NCBI GenBank assembly: GCA_001627925.1
Contig: LUQC01000040.1
Span: forward strand, 1-64,000
DNA length: 64,000 bases
Source of the DNA: Rhodobacteraceae bacterium REDSEA-S34_B6
GTDB taxonomy: Bacteria > Pseudomonadota > Alphaproteobacteria > Rhodobacterales > Rhodobacteraceae
Direction of reading: 5' to 3'
The notes under the pieces were generated by a model. That model made no database searches, was not told the origin of the DNA, and saw only the letters and a program-made list of their open reading frames with translations. Below, piece by piece: positions 30,668-39,336 of this stretch (positions within the stretch are counted from its first letter, which is position 1; each line of letters starts with the position of its first letter). Both the position numbers and the translations under genes were made by a program.

Positions 30668-30878
30668 AATCGATTTAGAGGAAAAAATTTTAACTGCCCA
30701 CCAGAATAATGATGGAATAAAATTAGCAGAGTTGTACGCTAAAGCAGCTTATAAAACATCTAATATAAACAAGGCCTGTTTTTTCATGGTGAATGCTTAT
30801 ACTCTTGCTCTGGAGTGTAACCACCCTGACACGTTATCCTTCTTTCAGTTTCTGCAAAAATACGATAGAGAAAAATAA
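30645..30878 (+). CDS. Small conserved-looking helical protein overlapping the Rieske gene
   Basis: 77 residues from the ATG at 30645, overlapping the end of the Rieske oxygenase gene by 23 bases in another frame. The sequence is helical (LEEKILTAHQNNDGIKLAELYAKAAY and INKACFFMVNAYTLALE), resembling a single TPR-like helical hairpin. No domain is recognised with certainty. The overlap suggests translational coupling, so it may assist the oxygenase or simply be co-transcribed. Confidence 0.6.
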   Translation: MDASKKTKIDLEEKILTAHQNNDGIKLAELYAKAAYKTSNINKACFFMVNAYTLALECNHPDTLSFFQFLQKYDREK

Positions 30879-30896
30879 AAGTCTTCCGCGTTAGGA

Positions 30897-32003
30897 ATGG
30901 TATTTTCTGTAAAGCTAATTTTTAACAAAGGAATTTCATTGAGGAAAAGCCTTTTATATACGGTGTTTTTATTAGCGCTTGGAGGATCAGCCGGCTGGTT
31001 AGCATCAAAAACCCTAATGCCACTGCCTTGGATGATAGGTTCATTATTAATTTGTGCTTTATGGTCAATTAATTTTGGAACTAAAATAATTCTTGAAAAT
31101 TACACTTTCCCACAAAAATTCAGAAATTACTTTGTGGCGATAATTGGCGTAATGATTGGATTACAGGTTACTGCTGATCTGATAATTCAGATAACCGATT
31201 ATCTACCAAGTTTATTAGGTTTAATTGTTTTTAGTTGGTGCGCCCATTTTTTGAACTATAAAATTTTAACAAAGCTTGGAAAATATGATCGAGCCACAGC
31301 ATTTTTCTCCTCTGCGCCCGGTGGATTAATGGAGAGTATAGCCATGTCTGAAGAGTATGGCGGAGAAATAAAAATCGTCACTCTTCAGCAATTCTTACGT
31401 ATAATTTTGGTAATAATTCTAGTTCCAATCATAATTTCAATTTGGTTTGGAGCTCCAGTTGGTAGTGCAGCCGGAATTACCATAAAAGAAAATGCATCGA
31501 TCACTTTAACTGACCTAATTTACATCTTTTTTTTAGTAATTGTAGGCTTGAGTCTAGGATCGCGCTTAAGGATACCTGCTGGGCACTTGTTTGGCCCGAT
31601 GCTTTTAACAGTTTTTGTTACTTTGGGCACAGATACTAACATTCAACTTCCCAATATACTGATTTTAGTCGCACAGGTCGTAATCGGAACCAGCCTGGGC
31701 GCAAGATTTTATGGGATAGATACAAATATTCTTTTTATTGCCGTTCGATTATCAGCATTGTCGGTAGTCACAATGCTTATCATGGCGTTCATTTTTGTAT
31801 TAATGCTCCAAAGCTTATCAGACTTGTCCGTGGTTACGCTTTTTATATCCTTTGCACCTGGCGGCGTTACAGAAATGTCATTAATTGCTTTGACTATTGC
31901 CTCAAGTCCAGCTTTAGTAAGCGCTCATCATATTTTTAGAATTGTAGTTACCGTCTCATTATTAGGTTTTATTTACAAAAAGTGTATAGAAAAAGTACAT
32001 TAG
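30897..32003 (+). CDS. AbrB-family (ammonia-monooxygenase-like) membrane protein
   Basis: A 368-residue polytopic protein with about ten hydrophobic helices. The two internal repeats of the AbrB duplication family are visible: the first with GWLASKTLMPLPWMIGSLL and FFSSAPGGLMESIAMSEEYGG, the second with LGSRLRIPAGHLFGPMLLTV and ISFAPGGVTEMSLIAL. The paired APGG motifs are typical. The substrates of this putative transporter family are not established. It is downstream of the Rieske gene and converges on the ABC-F gene. Confidence 0.85.
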   Translation: MVFSVKLIFNKGISLRKSLLYTVFLLALGGSAGWLASKTLMPLPWMIGSLLICALWSINFGTKIILENYTFPQKFRNYFVAIIGVMIGLQVTADLIIQITDYLPSLLGLIVFSWCAHFLNYKILTKLGKYDRATAFFSSAPGGLMESIAMSEEYGGEIKIVTLQQFLRIILVIILVPIIISIWFGAPVGSAAGITIKENASITLTDLIYIFFLVIVGLSLGSRLRIPAGHLFGPMLLTVFVTLGTDTNIQLPNILILVAQVVIGTSLGARFYGIDTNILFIAVRLSALSVVTMLIMAFIFVLMLQSLSDLSVVTLFISFAPGGVTEMSLIALTIASSPALVSAHHIFRIVVTVSLLGFIYKKCIEKVH

Positions 32004-32049
32004 AGTAGTTAAGACGGCCTGCTTAAATTATAAAGAAAATAGCAATTTC

Positions 32050-33858
32050 TCATCCCTTTTTATCTTCAAGTAACAACCATTCTTCCATAATTTCATCCAG
32101 TTTAAGCTTACGTTCCGCCAAAGCAGTTGAGGCTTTATCAAATTTTTTTTGATCAGACAGATAAAGGTCATCGATCGACAAGAAATTTTCTAATTTTTTT
32201 ATTTCTAACTCAAGCCTTTCAACCTCTCTCGGTATCTCCCTCAGCCTATGGTGATCTGTGAATGATAAATTCACATTCTTCTTTTTTGCACGCAAATCCA
32301 TCATGGTTTTGGACTTTACAGATTTTCGATCAGTATTTTTTCGGCTTTTATCCACTGAACGATTATTTAAGTATGATCTGTAACCCCCTGTAAAATCGAT
32401 TATATTACCATTTCCTTCGAAAAATAAAACTCGAGTTGCTACCTGCTCAACAAAATCTCTATCATGACTAATCAAAATAATTGTACCGTCGTAATCACAA
32501 AGTATTTCCTGCAATAAATCTAGTGTCTCTATATCCAAGTCATTGGTTGGCTCATCCAACAATAATAAATTGCTCTTTTTAGCCATTAGTTTAGCAAGAA
32601 TTAACCTAGATTTTTCACCCCCAGAAAGAGAACGCACCGGTGCCCTTAAAGTACTGGGGTCAAACAAAAATTCTTTTAAATACCCAGCGACATGTCTGGG
32701 TATACCTTTCACTAGTATCTGATCAGCTCTATTAGGAAGTGCAATTTCTGGGTCACCTGCCAAGTTTTCCTGTAGACTTGCATCCATACTCAAACTGCCT
32801 TTATCCTGATCAAAGTTGGCAATACTTAAGTTTGTACCTCTCTTAATAGTCCCTTCGTCGGGAGTTAAATCTCTAAATAGAATATTTAATAGTGTGGTCT
32901 TTCCGACGCCATTTGCTCCAACTAGAGCAATCCGCTCTCCACGAGAAATTGTGACACTAAATTTACCGCATATTGGCTTTCCATCAATTTTTTTACTGAT
33001 AGATTGCGCTTCTAATACCTTTCGGCCAGAAATTTCACCAGATTGAAAAGACATTTTTGCAGTTTCTTGACGTTTTATTTGCAAATCATTTTCAAGCTTT
33101 AGCTCTTTCAGTGCTTTCAACCTACCCTGATTTCTTTTGCGTCTTGCAGAAATACCTTCGACGGCCCATACAGATTCTTCTTTTATGCGTCGCTTTAATT
33201 TATGGTTACGTGTATCCTCTTCAGCCCAAGTTTTATCTCGCCAATCCTCAAAATCAGCAAAATTTTTCTCATTTCTCCGAAGAATTCCCCTATCCAACCA
33301 TAAAGTGGTTTTGGATACTGCTCGAAGAAATGCTCTATCGTGGCTTATTATCACTATTCCACACTTTAAATTTCTCAATAGATCCTCGAGCCACTGAATA
33401 CTTTCAATATCTAGGTGGTTGGTGGGTTCATCTAAAAGCATCAAATCTGGCGTTTCTGCTATTATTTTCGCCAATGCTGCTCGTCTAATTTCTCCACCAG
33501 AAGCAAACTTTACCTCTTGTCTAAGATTTAACTTTAGCCCATTACTTATTGCTTCAACTTTATAAATCTCATTACTACTTAATTTGCTTGCTGCAAAATC
33601 TCCTAAAGTAGGAAAAGAAGATAGGTCCGGATCCTGTTCCATAAGACTTATTTGAATGCCCTTTTGCACAGCAACATGACCCGCATCGGGTGCAATTTTA
33701 CCAGCAATCAGTTTTAGAAGCGTTGATTTACCAGACCCATTTCGACCAACCAGACATGCGCGCGCTCCCTTGTTCAAAACCAAATCTATATTTTTGAAAA
33801 TATCATGCTTTCCAAAACCAAGGCTAACTTCACTCAATTGGATTAAAGGGGCACTCAT
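32050..33858 (-). CDS. ABC-F ATPase (Uup-like)
   Basis: A 602-residue soluble protein with two ABC ATPase domains and no membrane segment. Walker A motifs are GRNGSGKSTLL and GANGVGKTTLL; signature motifs are ASGGEIRRA and LSGGEKSRL; Walker B/H-loop regions are LMLLDEPTNHLDI and LLLLDEPTNDLDI. A basic coiled region links the domains, and the C-terminus is a Lys-rich coiled coil as in Uup. Members act at the ribosome or in DNA transactions. The exact subfamily is not certain. Confidence 0.92.
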   Translation of the reverse strand: MSAPLIQLSEVSLGFGKHDIFKNIDLVLNKGARACLVGRNGSGKSTLLKLIAGKIAPDAGHVAVQKGIQISLMEQDPDLSSFPTLGDFAASKLSSNEIYKVEAISNGLKLNLRQEVKFASGGEIRRAALAKIIAETPDLMLLDEPTNHLDIESIQWLEDLLRNLKCGIVIISHDRAFLRAVSKTTLWLDRGILRRNEKNFADFEDWRDKTWAEEDTRNHKLKRRIKEESVWAVEGISARRKRNQGRLKALKELKLENDLQIKRQETAKMSFQSGEISGRKVLEAQSISKKIDGKPICGKFSVTISRGERIALVGANGVGKTTLLNILFRDLTPDEGTIKRGTNLSIANFDQDKGSLSMDASLQENLAGDPEIALPNRADQILVKGIPRHVAGYLKEFLFDPSTLRAPVRSLSGGEKSRLILAKLMAKKSNLLLLDEPTNDLDIETLDLLQEILCDYDGTIILISHDRDFVEQVATRVLFFEGNGNIIDFTGGYRSYLNNRSVDKSRKNTDRKSVKSKTMMDLRAKKKNVNLSFTDHHRLREIPREVERLELEIKKLENFLSIDDLYLSDQKKFDKASTALAERKLKLDEIMEEWLLLEDKKG

Positions 33859-33891
33859 AACATACTGAACTAATTCAGAAAAATTAGCGGG

Positions 33892-34626
33892 TCAAGGTTT
33901 CTTCAGTAGAAACCGTTTCTTTGCAGCTGGTATTTTACTCACCTCCAAGCCTGTAAAAACATGAAGCGTGTTTAACTTATTATCTATAACAGCATGATCG
34001 CTTACCCACCCCCCCATCGAAAGGTAAGCCCGTAATAGCGGAGGCATCTTCATCATTGCTGTCTTTAAATTAACTTCCGACCGAAGTTTTTTTGCAAATT
34101 TTAAAACAGATTGTGACTTTACACTTGGTAACATATTTTTTGGTCCTAAATATCGCGCTCGAAGAACAGCAAAACAATCAATATATTTTTTGTAATCAGT
34201 TCCTTCGAATGAAGTACAACCAAATACAAAAACAATATTTCTTTTCTCAACGAACTGTGCCAAATAAGCCCAAACTAATCGCAATATATCTGGATCATTC
34301 GCAAAGGGGTCAGTGCATACACGCCCCACCTCCAATACCGGTTTATCAAATCTTTCTAAAGCTTTGAGGCCATAATGAGCGGCAGAATAGCCATTTTGAA
34401 TACGCGAACCAGAGCTATAACAAGTATACCTAAAATATCCTACGACTTTGCGATGTCGCCTATCACGGATAATTATGTGATTAAATTTTTGATCATACTC
34501 ATCTTTATCAAGCCCACTCTCATTGACCACTCCGAATGCTTTGTATCTAAATGCTTGAGCTTCTGCGATATCAACAGGATTGAAAGCTGGCTCGATATCA
34601 AACTTAGGATGAAAAAAAATCAACAA
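33892..34626 (-). CDS. olsB: OlsB-like L-ornithine N-acyltransferase (TTG start)
   Basis: A 244-residue GNAT-related acyltransferase. The pattern FRYKAFGV...DEYDQ near the N-terminus, LEVGRVCTDP and FGCTSFEGTDYKKY match the OlsB/acyl-ACP-dependent family, which puts a 3-hydroxy fatty acid on ornithine to make lyso-ornithine lipid. The start is TTG at 34626 with AGGAG five bases upstream, a strong site. The usual partner olsA, an O-acyltransferase, is not next to it. Ornithine lipids replace phospholipids under phosphate limitation in marine bacteria; whether this gene is so regulated is not visible. Confidence 0.78.
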   Translation of the reverse strand: MLIFFHPKFDIEPAFNPVDIAEAQAFRYKAFGVVNESGLDKDEYDQKFNHIIIRDRRHRKVVGYFRYTCYSSGSRIQNGYSAAHYGLKALERFDKPVLEVGRVCTDPFANDPDILRLVWAYLAQFVEKRNIVFVFGCTSFEGTDYKKYIDCFAVLRARYLGPKNMLPSVKSQSVLKFAKKLRSEVNLKTAMMKMPPLLRAYLSMGGWVSDHAVIDNKLNTLHVFTGLEVSKIPAAKKRFLLKKP

Positions 34627-34684
34627 TGTTTCTCCTATTAAAACGGAGTTAAAACAGGCTTATAAAGGTCAAACCAATCTTTAT

Positions 34685-35131
34685 TTATTGTAGTAAGGAC
34701 TCGGCAGAGGGGCCTCCAACATTTTGAAATAACCGAAGTAGAAATGACATATTTTTTAGCCCAGATGGAGTGGTTCGGTAATCTAGAATAACGATTTTAC
34801 CCTTATCAATTCCAAATTTTTGAATATTACTTAGTCTATCATTGTCGTCGAAACTTAAAACAAGAACTTGCCGATCTATAGGTTTCGAAGCTCTTATGGA
34901 GTTCTTCAAGACTTTGGACTGAACAAAATAAATGTTTCCATCATTTAAGATACCACCAATTGATGGCGTTCCAAGCTTTTCGATCACACTATTTTTATCA
35001 TCTTGCGATACAGAAACACTTGATAATTCTTCGTCACTAGGTATGTAACCATGATTACGATATTGTTCGGAACAACCGAAAATAAGTACTAGTAAAGCAA
35101 CACTTAAAATCTTTTTAAGAATTCCAGTCAT
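34685..35131 (-). CDS. bamE: Outer-membrane assembly lipoprotein BamE (SmpA/OmlA)
   Basis: A 148-residue lipoprotein: signal peptide and lipobox VLLVLIFGC with the cysteine at about residue 20. The SmpA/OmlA fold follows (VSQDDKNSVIEKLGTPSIGG, IYFVQSK, QVLVLSFDDNDRLSNIQKFG). It is part of the BAM complex that inserts beta-barrel proteins. It is divergent from the DUF177 gene, a standard alphaproteobacterial arrangement. Confidence 0.9.
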   Translation of the reverse strand: MTGILKKILSVALLVLIFGCSEQYRNHGYIPSDEELSSVSVSQDDKNSVIEKLGTPSIGGILNDGNIYFVQSKVLKNSIRASKPIDRQVLVLSFDDNDRLSNIQKFGIDKGKIVILDYRTTPSGLKNMSFLLRLFQNVGGPSAESLLQ

Positions 35132-35217
35132 GAATTAAGCCTACTTGATTAAAATACAACGCTATCTTGAAGTACATCATATTGAATGTTCATTACAACC
35201 AAGGAAGAAATTTATAA

Positions 35218-35775
35218 ATGCCCAAAATTGAAATTTCTGACAAAATCATAAAATTTGCGAACTTAAATACGGTAAGGACGAATAGTTTCCATTGGAAAAG
35301 CGATGCTATAAATAACTCTAAGATCGCGAAACAGCTTGATTTACTTTCAGTTGAAAAAATTGACTTTAAAGGAAAAATAAGCGCTCACGGCAAAAAAAAG
35401 TGGTTGCTATCTGGTAAATTGGGTGCAACAGCACTTCAACAATGTGTGGTGACGCTAGAAGCCGTAAAATGCCGTGTAGAAGAAAAAATAAAGCGTATTT
35501 ATATACCTGTAGAAGAAATACCTTCTTTAGAGAAAGATGACGGACGAGATGTTGAACTCGAGTTAGACGAGAACTTAGAGCCATTAACCAATTCTTTGGA
35601 TCTATCAACGATAGCATTAGAGGCTCTTACCCTAGCATTGCCCGACTATCCGAGATCAAATAATGCCGATTATGTAACAAGATCGATAGGTATTGATGAT
35701 CAAATAGTCGAAGAAGAAAATAGCCAAAATCCTTTTGCGATTTTAAATACTCTGAAGGAGAAGTTAAAGTCTTAA
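35218..35775 (+). CDS. YceD/DUF177 family protein
   Basis: A 185-residue cytoplasmic protein upstream of rpmF, the universal position of this family. It shows LSGKLGATALQQCVVTLEAVKCRVEEKIKRIYIP, the DUF177 core with its Cys pair (usually CxxC-type; here Cys-x8-Cys), and an acidic ELELDENLEPL segment. The family is linked to 23S rRNA and L32 accumulation in other bacteria. It precedes rpmF by 130 bases. Confidence 0.88.
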   Translation: MPKIEISDKIIKFANLNTVRTNSFHWKSDAINNSKIAKQLDLLSVEKIDFKGKISAHGKKKWLLSGKLGATALQQCVVTLEAVKCRVEEKIKRIYIPVEEIPSLEKDDGRDVELELDENLEPLTNSLDLSTIALEALTLALPDYPRSNNADYVTRSIGIDDQIVEEENSQNPFAILNTLKEKLKS

Positions 35776-35905
35776 ATAAAAGCATAAAATTTAACTAAAT
35801 TCACAAAATAGGAAAAATTGGGTTGTATATCGGTGCCGAATAGATGTATTGCGCTAGGATGATAATCAACTTTGGGATAAACCCCTATAATACTGAGATT
35901 TAGAC

Positions 35906-36112
35906 ATGGCTGTTCAGCAAAATAAAGTATCAAAGTCCAGACGAAATAATCGTAGAGCTCATGACGCTCTGGTGGCTGGGAACCCTAATGAATGTCCAAA
36001 TTGTGGTGAATTAAAACGTCCTCACCATGTATGCGCATCTTGTGGCTTTTATGGAGATAAAGAAGTTATATCCATGACCGAGGAAATCGACTTGGATGAT
36101 GACGCAGCCTAA
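35906..36112 (+). CDS. rpmF: 50S ribosomal protein L32
   Basis: A 68-residue basic protein starting [19 protein letters not shown], with the zinc ribbon [18 protein letters not shown] carrying four cysteines, and an acidic end. No ribosome site is evident. A TATAAT at 35886-35891 has no recognisable -35 partner, but would start transcription only about eight bases before the ATG. plsX begins 21 bases after the stop. Confidence 0.95.
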   Translation: MAVQQNKVSKSRRNNRRAHDALVAGNPNECPNCGELKRPHHVCASCGFYGDKEVISMTEEIDLDDDAA

Positions 36113-36133
36113 TTCCTAATAAAGGAAGGCGAT

Positions 36134-37228
36134 ATGACCACGACCGTAAAAAACAATTCGGAGGTGGTGCATTCAGGCACAACTATAAGCATTGACGCAA
36201 TGGGAGGTGATTTAGGACCATCTGCCATAGTAGCAGGACTAGTACGAGCTGCAAAAATAGATGACAGTATACACTTTCTTTTGCATGGCAAAAGTGAACT
36301 ACTTAAAAAATTAGTAAATAGACGTCGCTCCTTGGTAGGCAGAGTTACGATAGTAGATAGCCGTGAAGTAATAAAAATGGAGGACAAGCCTAGCCACGTG
36401 GTGAGACACGGAAAAGCAACCTCAATGTGGTCAGCCATTGACTCTGTAAGAGACGGCAAAGCCAGCGTTTGCGTCTCCTGCGGTAATACCGGAGCTTTGA
36501 TGGCCATAAGTATGCTAAGACTACGTAAGCTTACTGGGGTAAACCGTCCTGCAATTGCAATACTATGGCCATCTTCCAACCCTATGGGATTCAATGTTAT
36601 GTTGGACGTGGGCGCTGACATTAGAGCTGAGGCAAAAGACTTACTACAATATGCTTTGATGGGAGTATCATACGCCAGAAACGGATTGGGAATACCGAAG
36701 CCAAGAGTTGGACTGCTTAATGTGGGAACTGAAGAGCATAAAGGCAGAAGTGAACTAAAAGAAGCATTTTCAAAAATTGAGCACTGTCAAAGAGACGCAA
36801 ATTTTACTTTCGAGGGATTTGTAGAAGGTGGAGATATCCCTGGTCCAAAAGTTGATGTGATAGTTACTGATGGCTTTACAGGAAATGTTGCTCTGAAAAC
36901 AGGTGAAGGCACCGCAAGTTTAATTGGTTATTTACTTCGCGAGGCATTTAAATTTTCACCATTATCAAGACTTGCAAGTATTTTAGCATATACCTCATTA
37001 AATCGACTTAAAATGAGAATCGATCCCAGAAGAGTTAACGGCGGGGTATTTTTGGGCCTAAATGGTACAGTAGTAAAATCACACGGCTCGGCTGACGCAA
37101 CTGGAATCGAGGCAGCAATTAAATTAGCGTTTGAGCTCTCGAAGAATGATTTTTCACAAAAAGTAGCCGCGCGGGTTGCATACGCAGGCGCAATTGATAA
37201 CCATGTACTCGATGTTACAGATAAATAG
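36134..37228 (+). CDS. plsX: Phosphate acyltransferase PlsX
   Basis: A 364-residue cytoplasmic enzyme that makes acyl-phosphate from acyl-ACP, the first step in membrane phospholipid synthesis with PlsY. Family markers are SIDAMGGDLGPSAIV near the N-terminus, SCGNTGALMAIS, and DGFTGNVALKTGEG. The length is usual. It forms the conserved rpmF-plsX-fabH cluster, with 13 bases to fabH. Confidence 0.96.
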   Translation: MTTTVKNNSEVVHSGTTISIDAMGGDLGPSAIVAGLVRAAKIDDSIHFLLHGKSELLKKLVNRRRSLVGRVTIVDSREVIKMEDKPSHVVRHGKATSMWSAIDSVRDGKASVCVSCGNTGALMAISMLRLRKLTGVNRPAIAILWPSSNPMGFNVMLDVGADIRAEAKDLLQYALMGVSYARNGLGIPKPRVGLLNVGTEEHKGRSELKEAFSKIEHCQRDANFTFEGFVEGGDIPGPKVDVIVTDGFTGNVALKTGEGTASLIGYLLREAFKFSPLSRLASILAYTSLNRLKMRIDPRRVNGGVFLGLNGTVVKSHGSADATGIEAAIKLAFELSKNDFSQKVAARVAYAGAIDNHVLDVTDK

Positions 37229-37241
37229 TTTAGGATAATCA

Positions 37242-38213
37242 ATGACGGTTCGTGCTGTGATACAGGGATGTGGACACTACTTACCTAAACGAGTAGTTGA
37301 TAATTCTGAATTCGAGAGAACCTTAGATACATCCGACGATTGGATTTCTAGTCGTTCTGGGATTAAACGCAGACATTTTGCAAACAAGGATGAGACCACC
37401 TCTGTCATGGCTACACTGGCAGCCAAAGAAGCGTTAGCAGATGCCAACTTACGGGCTGATGATATAGACGCAATCATTCTAGCAACTTCAACTTCAGATC
37501 TTACATTTCCATCTTCTGCCACAATGGTACAGGCAAATTTAGGAATAGCAAAAGGTTTTGCCTATGACGTTCAGGCAGTTTGTGCTGGTTTTGTCTTTGC
37601 TCTAGCAAATGCGAATGCACTAATAATTTCGGGACAAGCAAAAAAAATCTTGGTGATCGGTTCTGAAACGTTTTCAAAATTAATGGACTGGGAAGATAGA
37701 TCCACGTGCGTACTTTTCGGCGATGGTGCCGGTGCGGTCATTTTGTCTGCAGAAAATGGGAAAGGAGATAAATATGATCGTGGAATTTTGGCGTCTGACT
37801 TAAACTCTGACGGAAGACTGAAAGATATTTTATATGTGGACGGAGGCGTATCCACGCAGTCTACTGGATATTTAAGGATGCATGGCAAAGAAGTTTATAG
37901 ACACGCAATTGAGAAGTTAGCAACTACTGCTCAAGACTCCATGAAATCTGCAGGTATTTCTGTTGAAGAAATTGACTGGATTTTGCCCCACCAAGCCAAT
38001 ATTAGGATTATTCTTGGAACTGCAAAAAAGATGGGTATAACATCAGACCGTGTATTAACGACAGTGCAGGATCACGGAAATACCTCCGCAGCCTCTATTC
38101 CCCTCGCCTTGTCAGTTTCAAAAATAAACGGGCATATTAAGAAAAATGACTTGATTGTTACAGAGGCTATTGGAGGCGGGCTCGCTTGGGGATCGCTCGT
38201 TATACGCTGGTAA
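37242..38213 (+). CDS. fabH: 3-oxoacyl-ACP synthase III
   Basis: A 323-residue thiolase-fold enzyme that condenses acetyl-CoA with malonyl-ACP to start fatty acid synthesis. The catalytic Cys is C114 in DVQAVCAGF, the His is in WILPHQANIR, and the Asn is in HGNTSAASIP, all present. It immediately follows plsX. Confidence 0.97.
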   Translation: MTVRAVIQGCGHYLPKRVVDNSEFERTLDTSDDWISSRSGIKRRHFANKDETTSVMATLAAKEALADANLRADDIDAIILATSTSDLTFPSSATMVQANLGIAKGFAYDVQAVCAGFVFALANANALIISGQAKKILVIGSETFSKLMDWEDRSTCVLFGDGAGAVILSAENGKGDKYDRGILASDLNSDGRLKDILYVDGGVSTQSTGYLRMHGKEVYRHAIEKLATTAQDSMKSAGISVEEIDWILPHQANIRIILGTAKKMGITSDRVLTTVQDHGNTSAASIPLALSVSKINGHIKKNDLIVTEAIGGGLAWGSLVIRW

Positions 38214-38266
38214 ACCTAAATATATAAAAAAAATTAACAACTTTGCTTATCGTTGTCCCATTTAAG

Positions 38267-38296
38267 TTGACTTACTAAATTTGTGAGCACTACAAT
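38267..38296 (+). promoter_or_regulatory. Candidate sigma-70 promoter of ihfA-merR
   Basis: TTGACT (38267-38272) and TACAAT (38291-38296) are separated by 18 bases. Both boxes are one base off consensus. They lie 25 bases before the ihfA ATG, which is preceded by a GGGGGA ribosome site. Confidence 0.55.
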
Positions 38297-38320
38297 TAGA
38301 TAAAAATGGGGGATAATTAA

Positions 38321-38617
38321 ATGAGTGAAAAGACGTTAACGCGAATGGATTTAAGTGAATCAGTTTTTCGGGAGGTTGGACTTTCCAGAAACGAGTCAGC
38401 CGATTTAGTAGAAAGCGTGCTCGAGAAAATTAGTGCATCTCTGGTAGCAGGTGAGCAAGTTAAGATTTCTTCATTTGGAACATTTAGTATTCGTCAGAAA
38501 AACGCCAGAGTTGGGCGAAATCCGAAAACAGGCGAAGAAGCGCCTATACCACCTAGAAGAGTTCTTACATTCCGACCTTCTCATTTGATGAAAGATAGGG
38601 TGTCAGAAGGGAAATAA
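38321..38617 (+). CDS. ihfA: Integration host factor subunit alpha
   Basis: A 98-residue DNA-bending protein of the HU/IHF family. It shows the IHF arm [23 protein letters not shown] with the proline that intercalates in DNA, and the N-terminal dimerisation helices. It functions as an alpha/beta heterodimer; the beta subunit gene is not in the window. It is followed 19 bases later by a MerR-family gene. Confidence 0.95.
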   Translation: MSEKTLTRMDLSESVFREVGLSRNESADLVESVLEKISASLVAGEQVKISSFGTFSIRQKNARVGRNPKTGEEAPIPPRRVLTFRPSHLMKDRVSEGK

Positions 38618-38636
38618 ATAAGGTCATTGTAGAGTT

Positions 38637-39242
38637 ATGTCAAAATCTGAGAAAGCTTTTCGTAATATAAGTGAAGTTTCAGAGTGGCTAGCTACCCCGA
38701 CTCATGTACTGAGGTTTTGGGAAAGTAAATTTAGTCAAATTAAACCGATTAAACGAGCTGGGGGACGACGTTATTACCGTCCAAAAGACATGCTTATTAT
38801 TGGTGGAATAAAACAGCTACTGCATATTGAAGGACATACCATCAAGGGTGCGAAACAAGTTTTTCGCGAAAAGGGCCTAAATTACGTCATAGGACTATCA
38901 AAACCCTTAATGTCCCAAGATCTCGCGGGAACAGGCAGCGATAAAGAGACCATTACAAAAGTTGTTAAACCTTTTGAAAAAATAAGAAATGCAGATCTTG
39001 TTTCTGTGAAAAGTGAACAACTCAATACTTCAAGCCCAAAAGTCCCAGAACAACCAGGCCTTTTTGACTTTTTTGAGGCAGAAAATCAGAAAATTGATCC
39101 AAAACCCATCGAAAATAAAACGAGTGATGTGTTTTCAACATCAGTTTTATTGAGAGAGATTGAGAATTTAAACAACGACCAGGTAAACAAAATTACACCA
39201 ATAATAAATGATATGAAAAATCTGATTTCATTATGGAAGTAA
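38637..39242 (+). CDS. MerR-family transcriptional regulator
   Basis: A 201-residue protein with an N-terminal winged helix ([45 protein letters not shown]), residues about 10-55, typical of MerR. No metal-binding cysteines follow, so it is not of the metal-sensing type. The C-terminal half is low complexity with a small helical end. The pair ihfA-merR followed by tRNA-Pro is standard in Rhodobacteraceae. Its target is unknown. Confidence 0.9.
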   Translation: MSKSEKAFRNISEVSEWLATPTHVLRFWESKFSQIKPIKRAGGRRYYRPKDMLIIGGIKQLLHIEGHTIKGAKQVFREKGLNYVIGLSKPLMSQDLAGTGSDKETITKVVKPFEKIRNADLVSVKSEQLNTSSPKVPEQPGLFDFFEAENQKIDPKPIENKTSDVFSTSVLLREIENLNNDQVNKITPIINDMKNLISLWK

Positions 39243-39308
39243 AAATAAAGTAAGAAAATTTTTAACTTGTGTATGAGAAAAAAACCAGTAATTAGGGTGT
39301 TAACAAGG

Positions 39309-39334
39309 CGGGCTATGGCGCAGCCTGGTAGCGC
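39309..39334 (+). pseudogene. 5' half of a tRNA-Pro gene, truncated
   Basis: These 26 bases form the start of a proline tRNA: acceptor strand CGGGCTA, then TG, then the D arm GCGC-AGCCTGGTA-GCGC. The anticodon arm, T arm and 3' acceptor strand (which should include TAGCCCG) do not follow. Instead the sequence continues into the coding region of a dCTP deaminase. The anticodon is lost, so the isoacceptor cannot be told. It cannot make a tRNA unless another copy exists elsewhere. Confidence 0.75.
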
Positions 39335-39336
39335 TT

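Noticed and set aside
33057-33488. Plus-strand 143-residue ORF antisense to the ABC-F gene
   Set aside because: Its hydrophobic look comes from the complement of conserved ATPase codons; there is no ribosome site.
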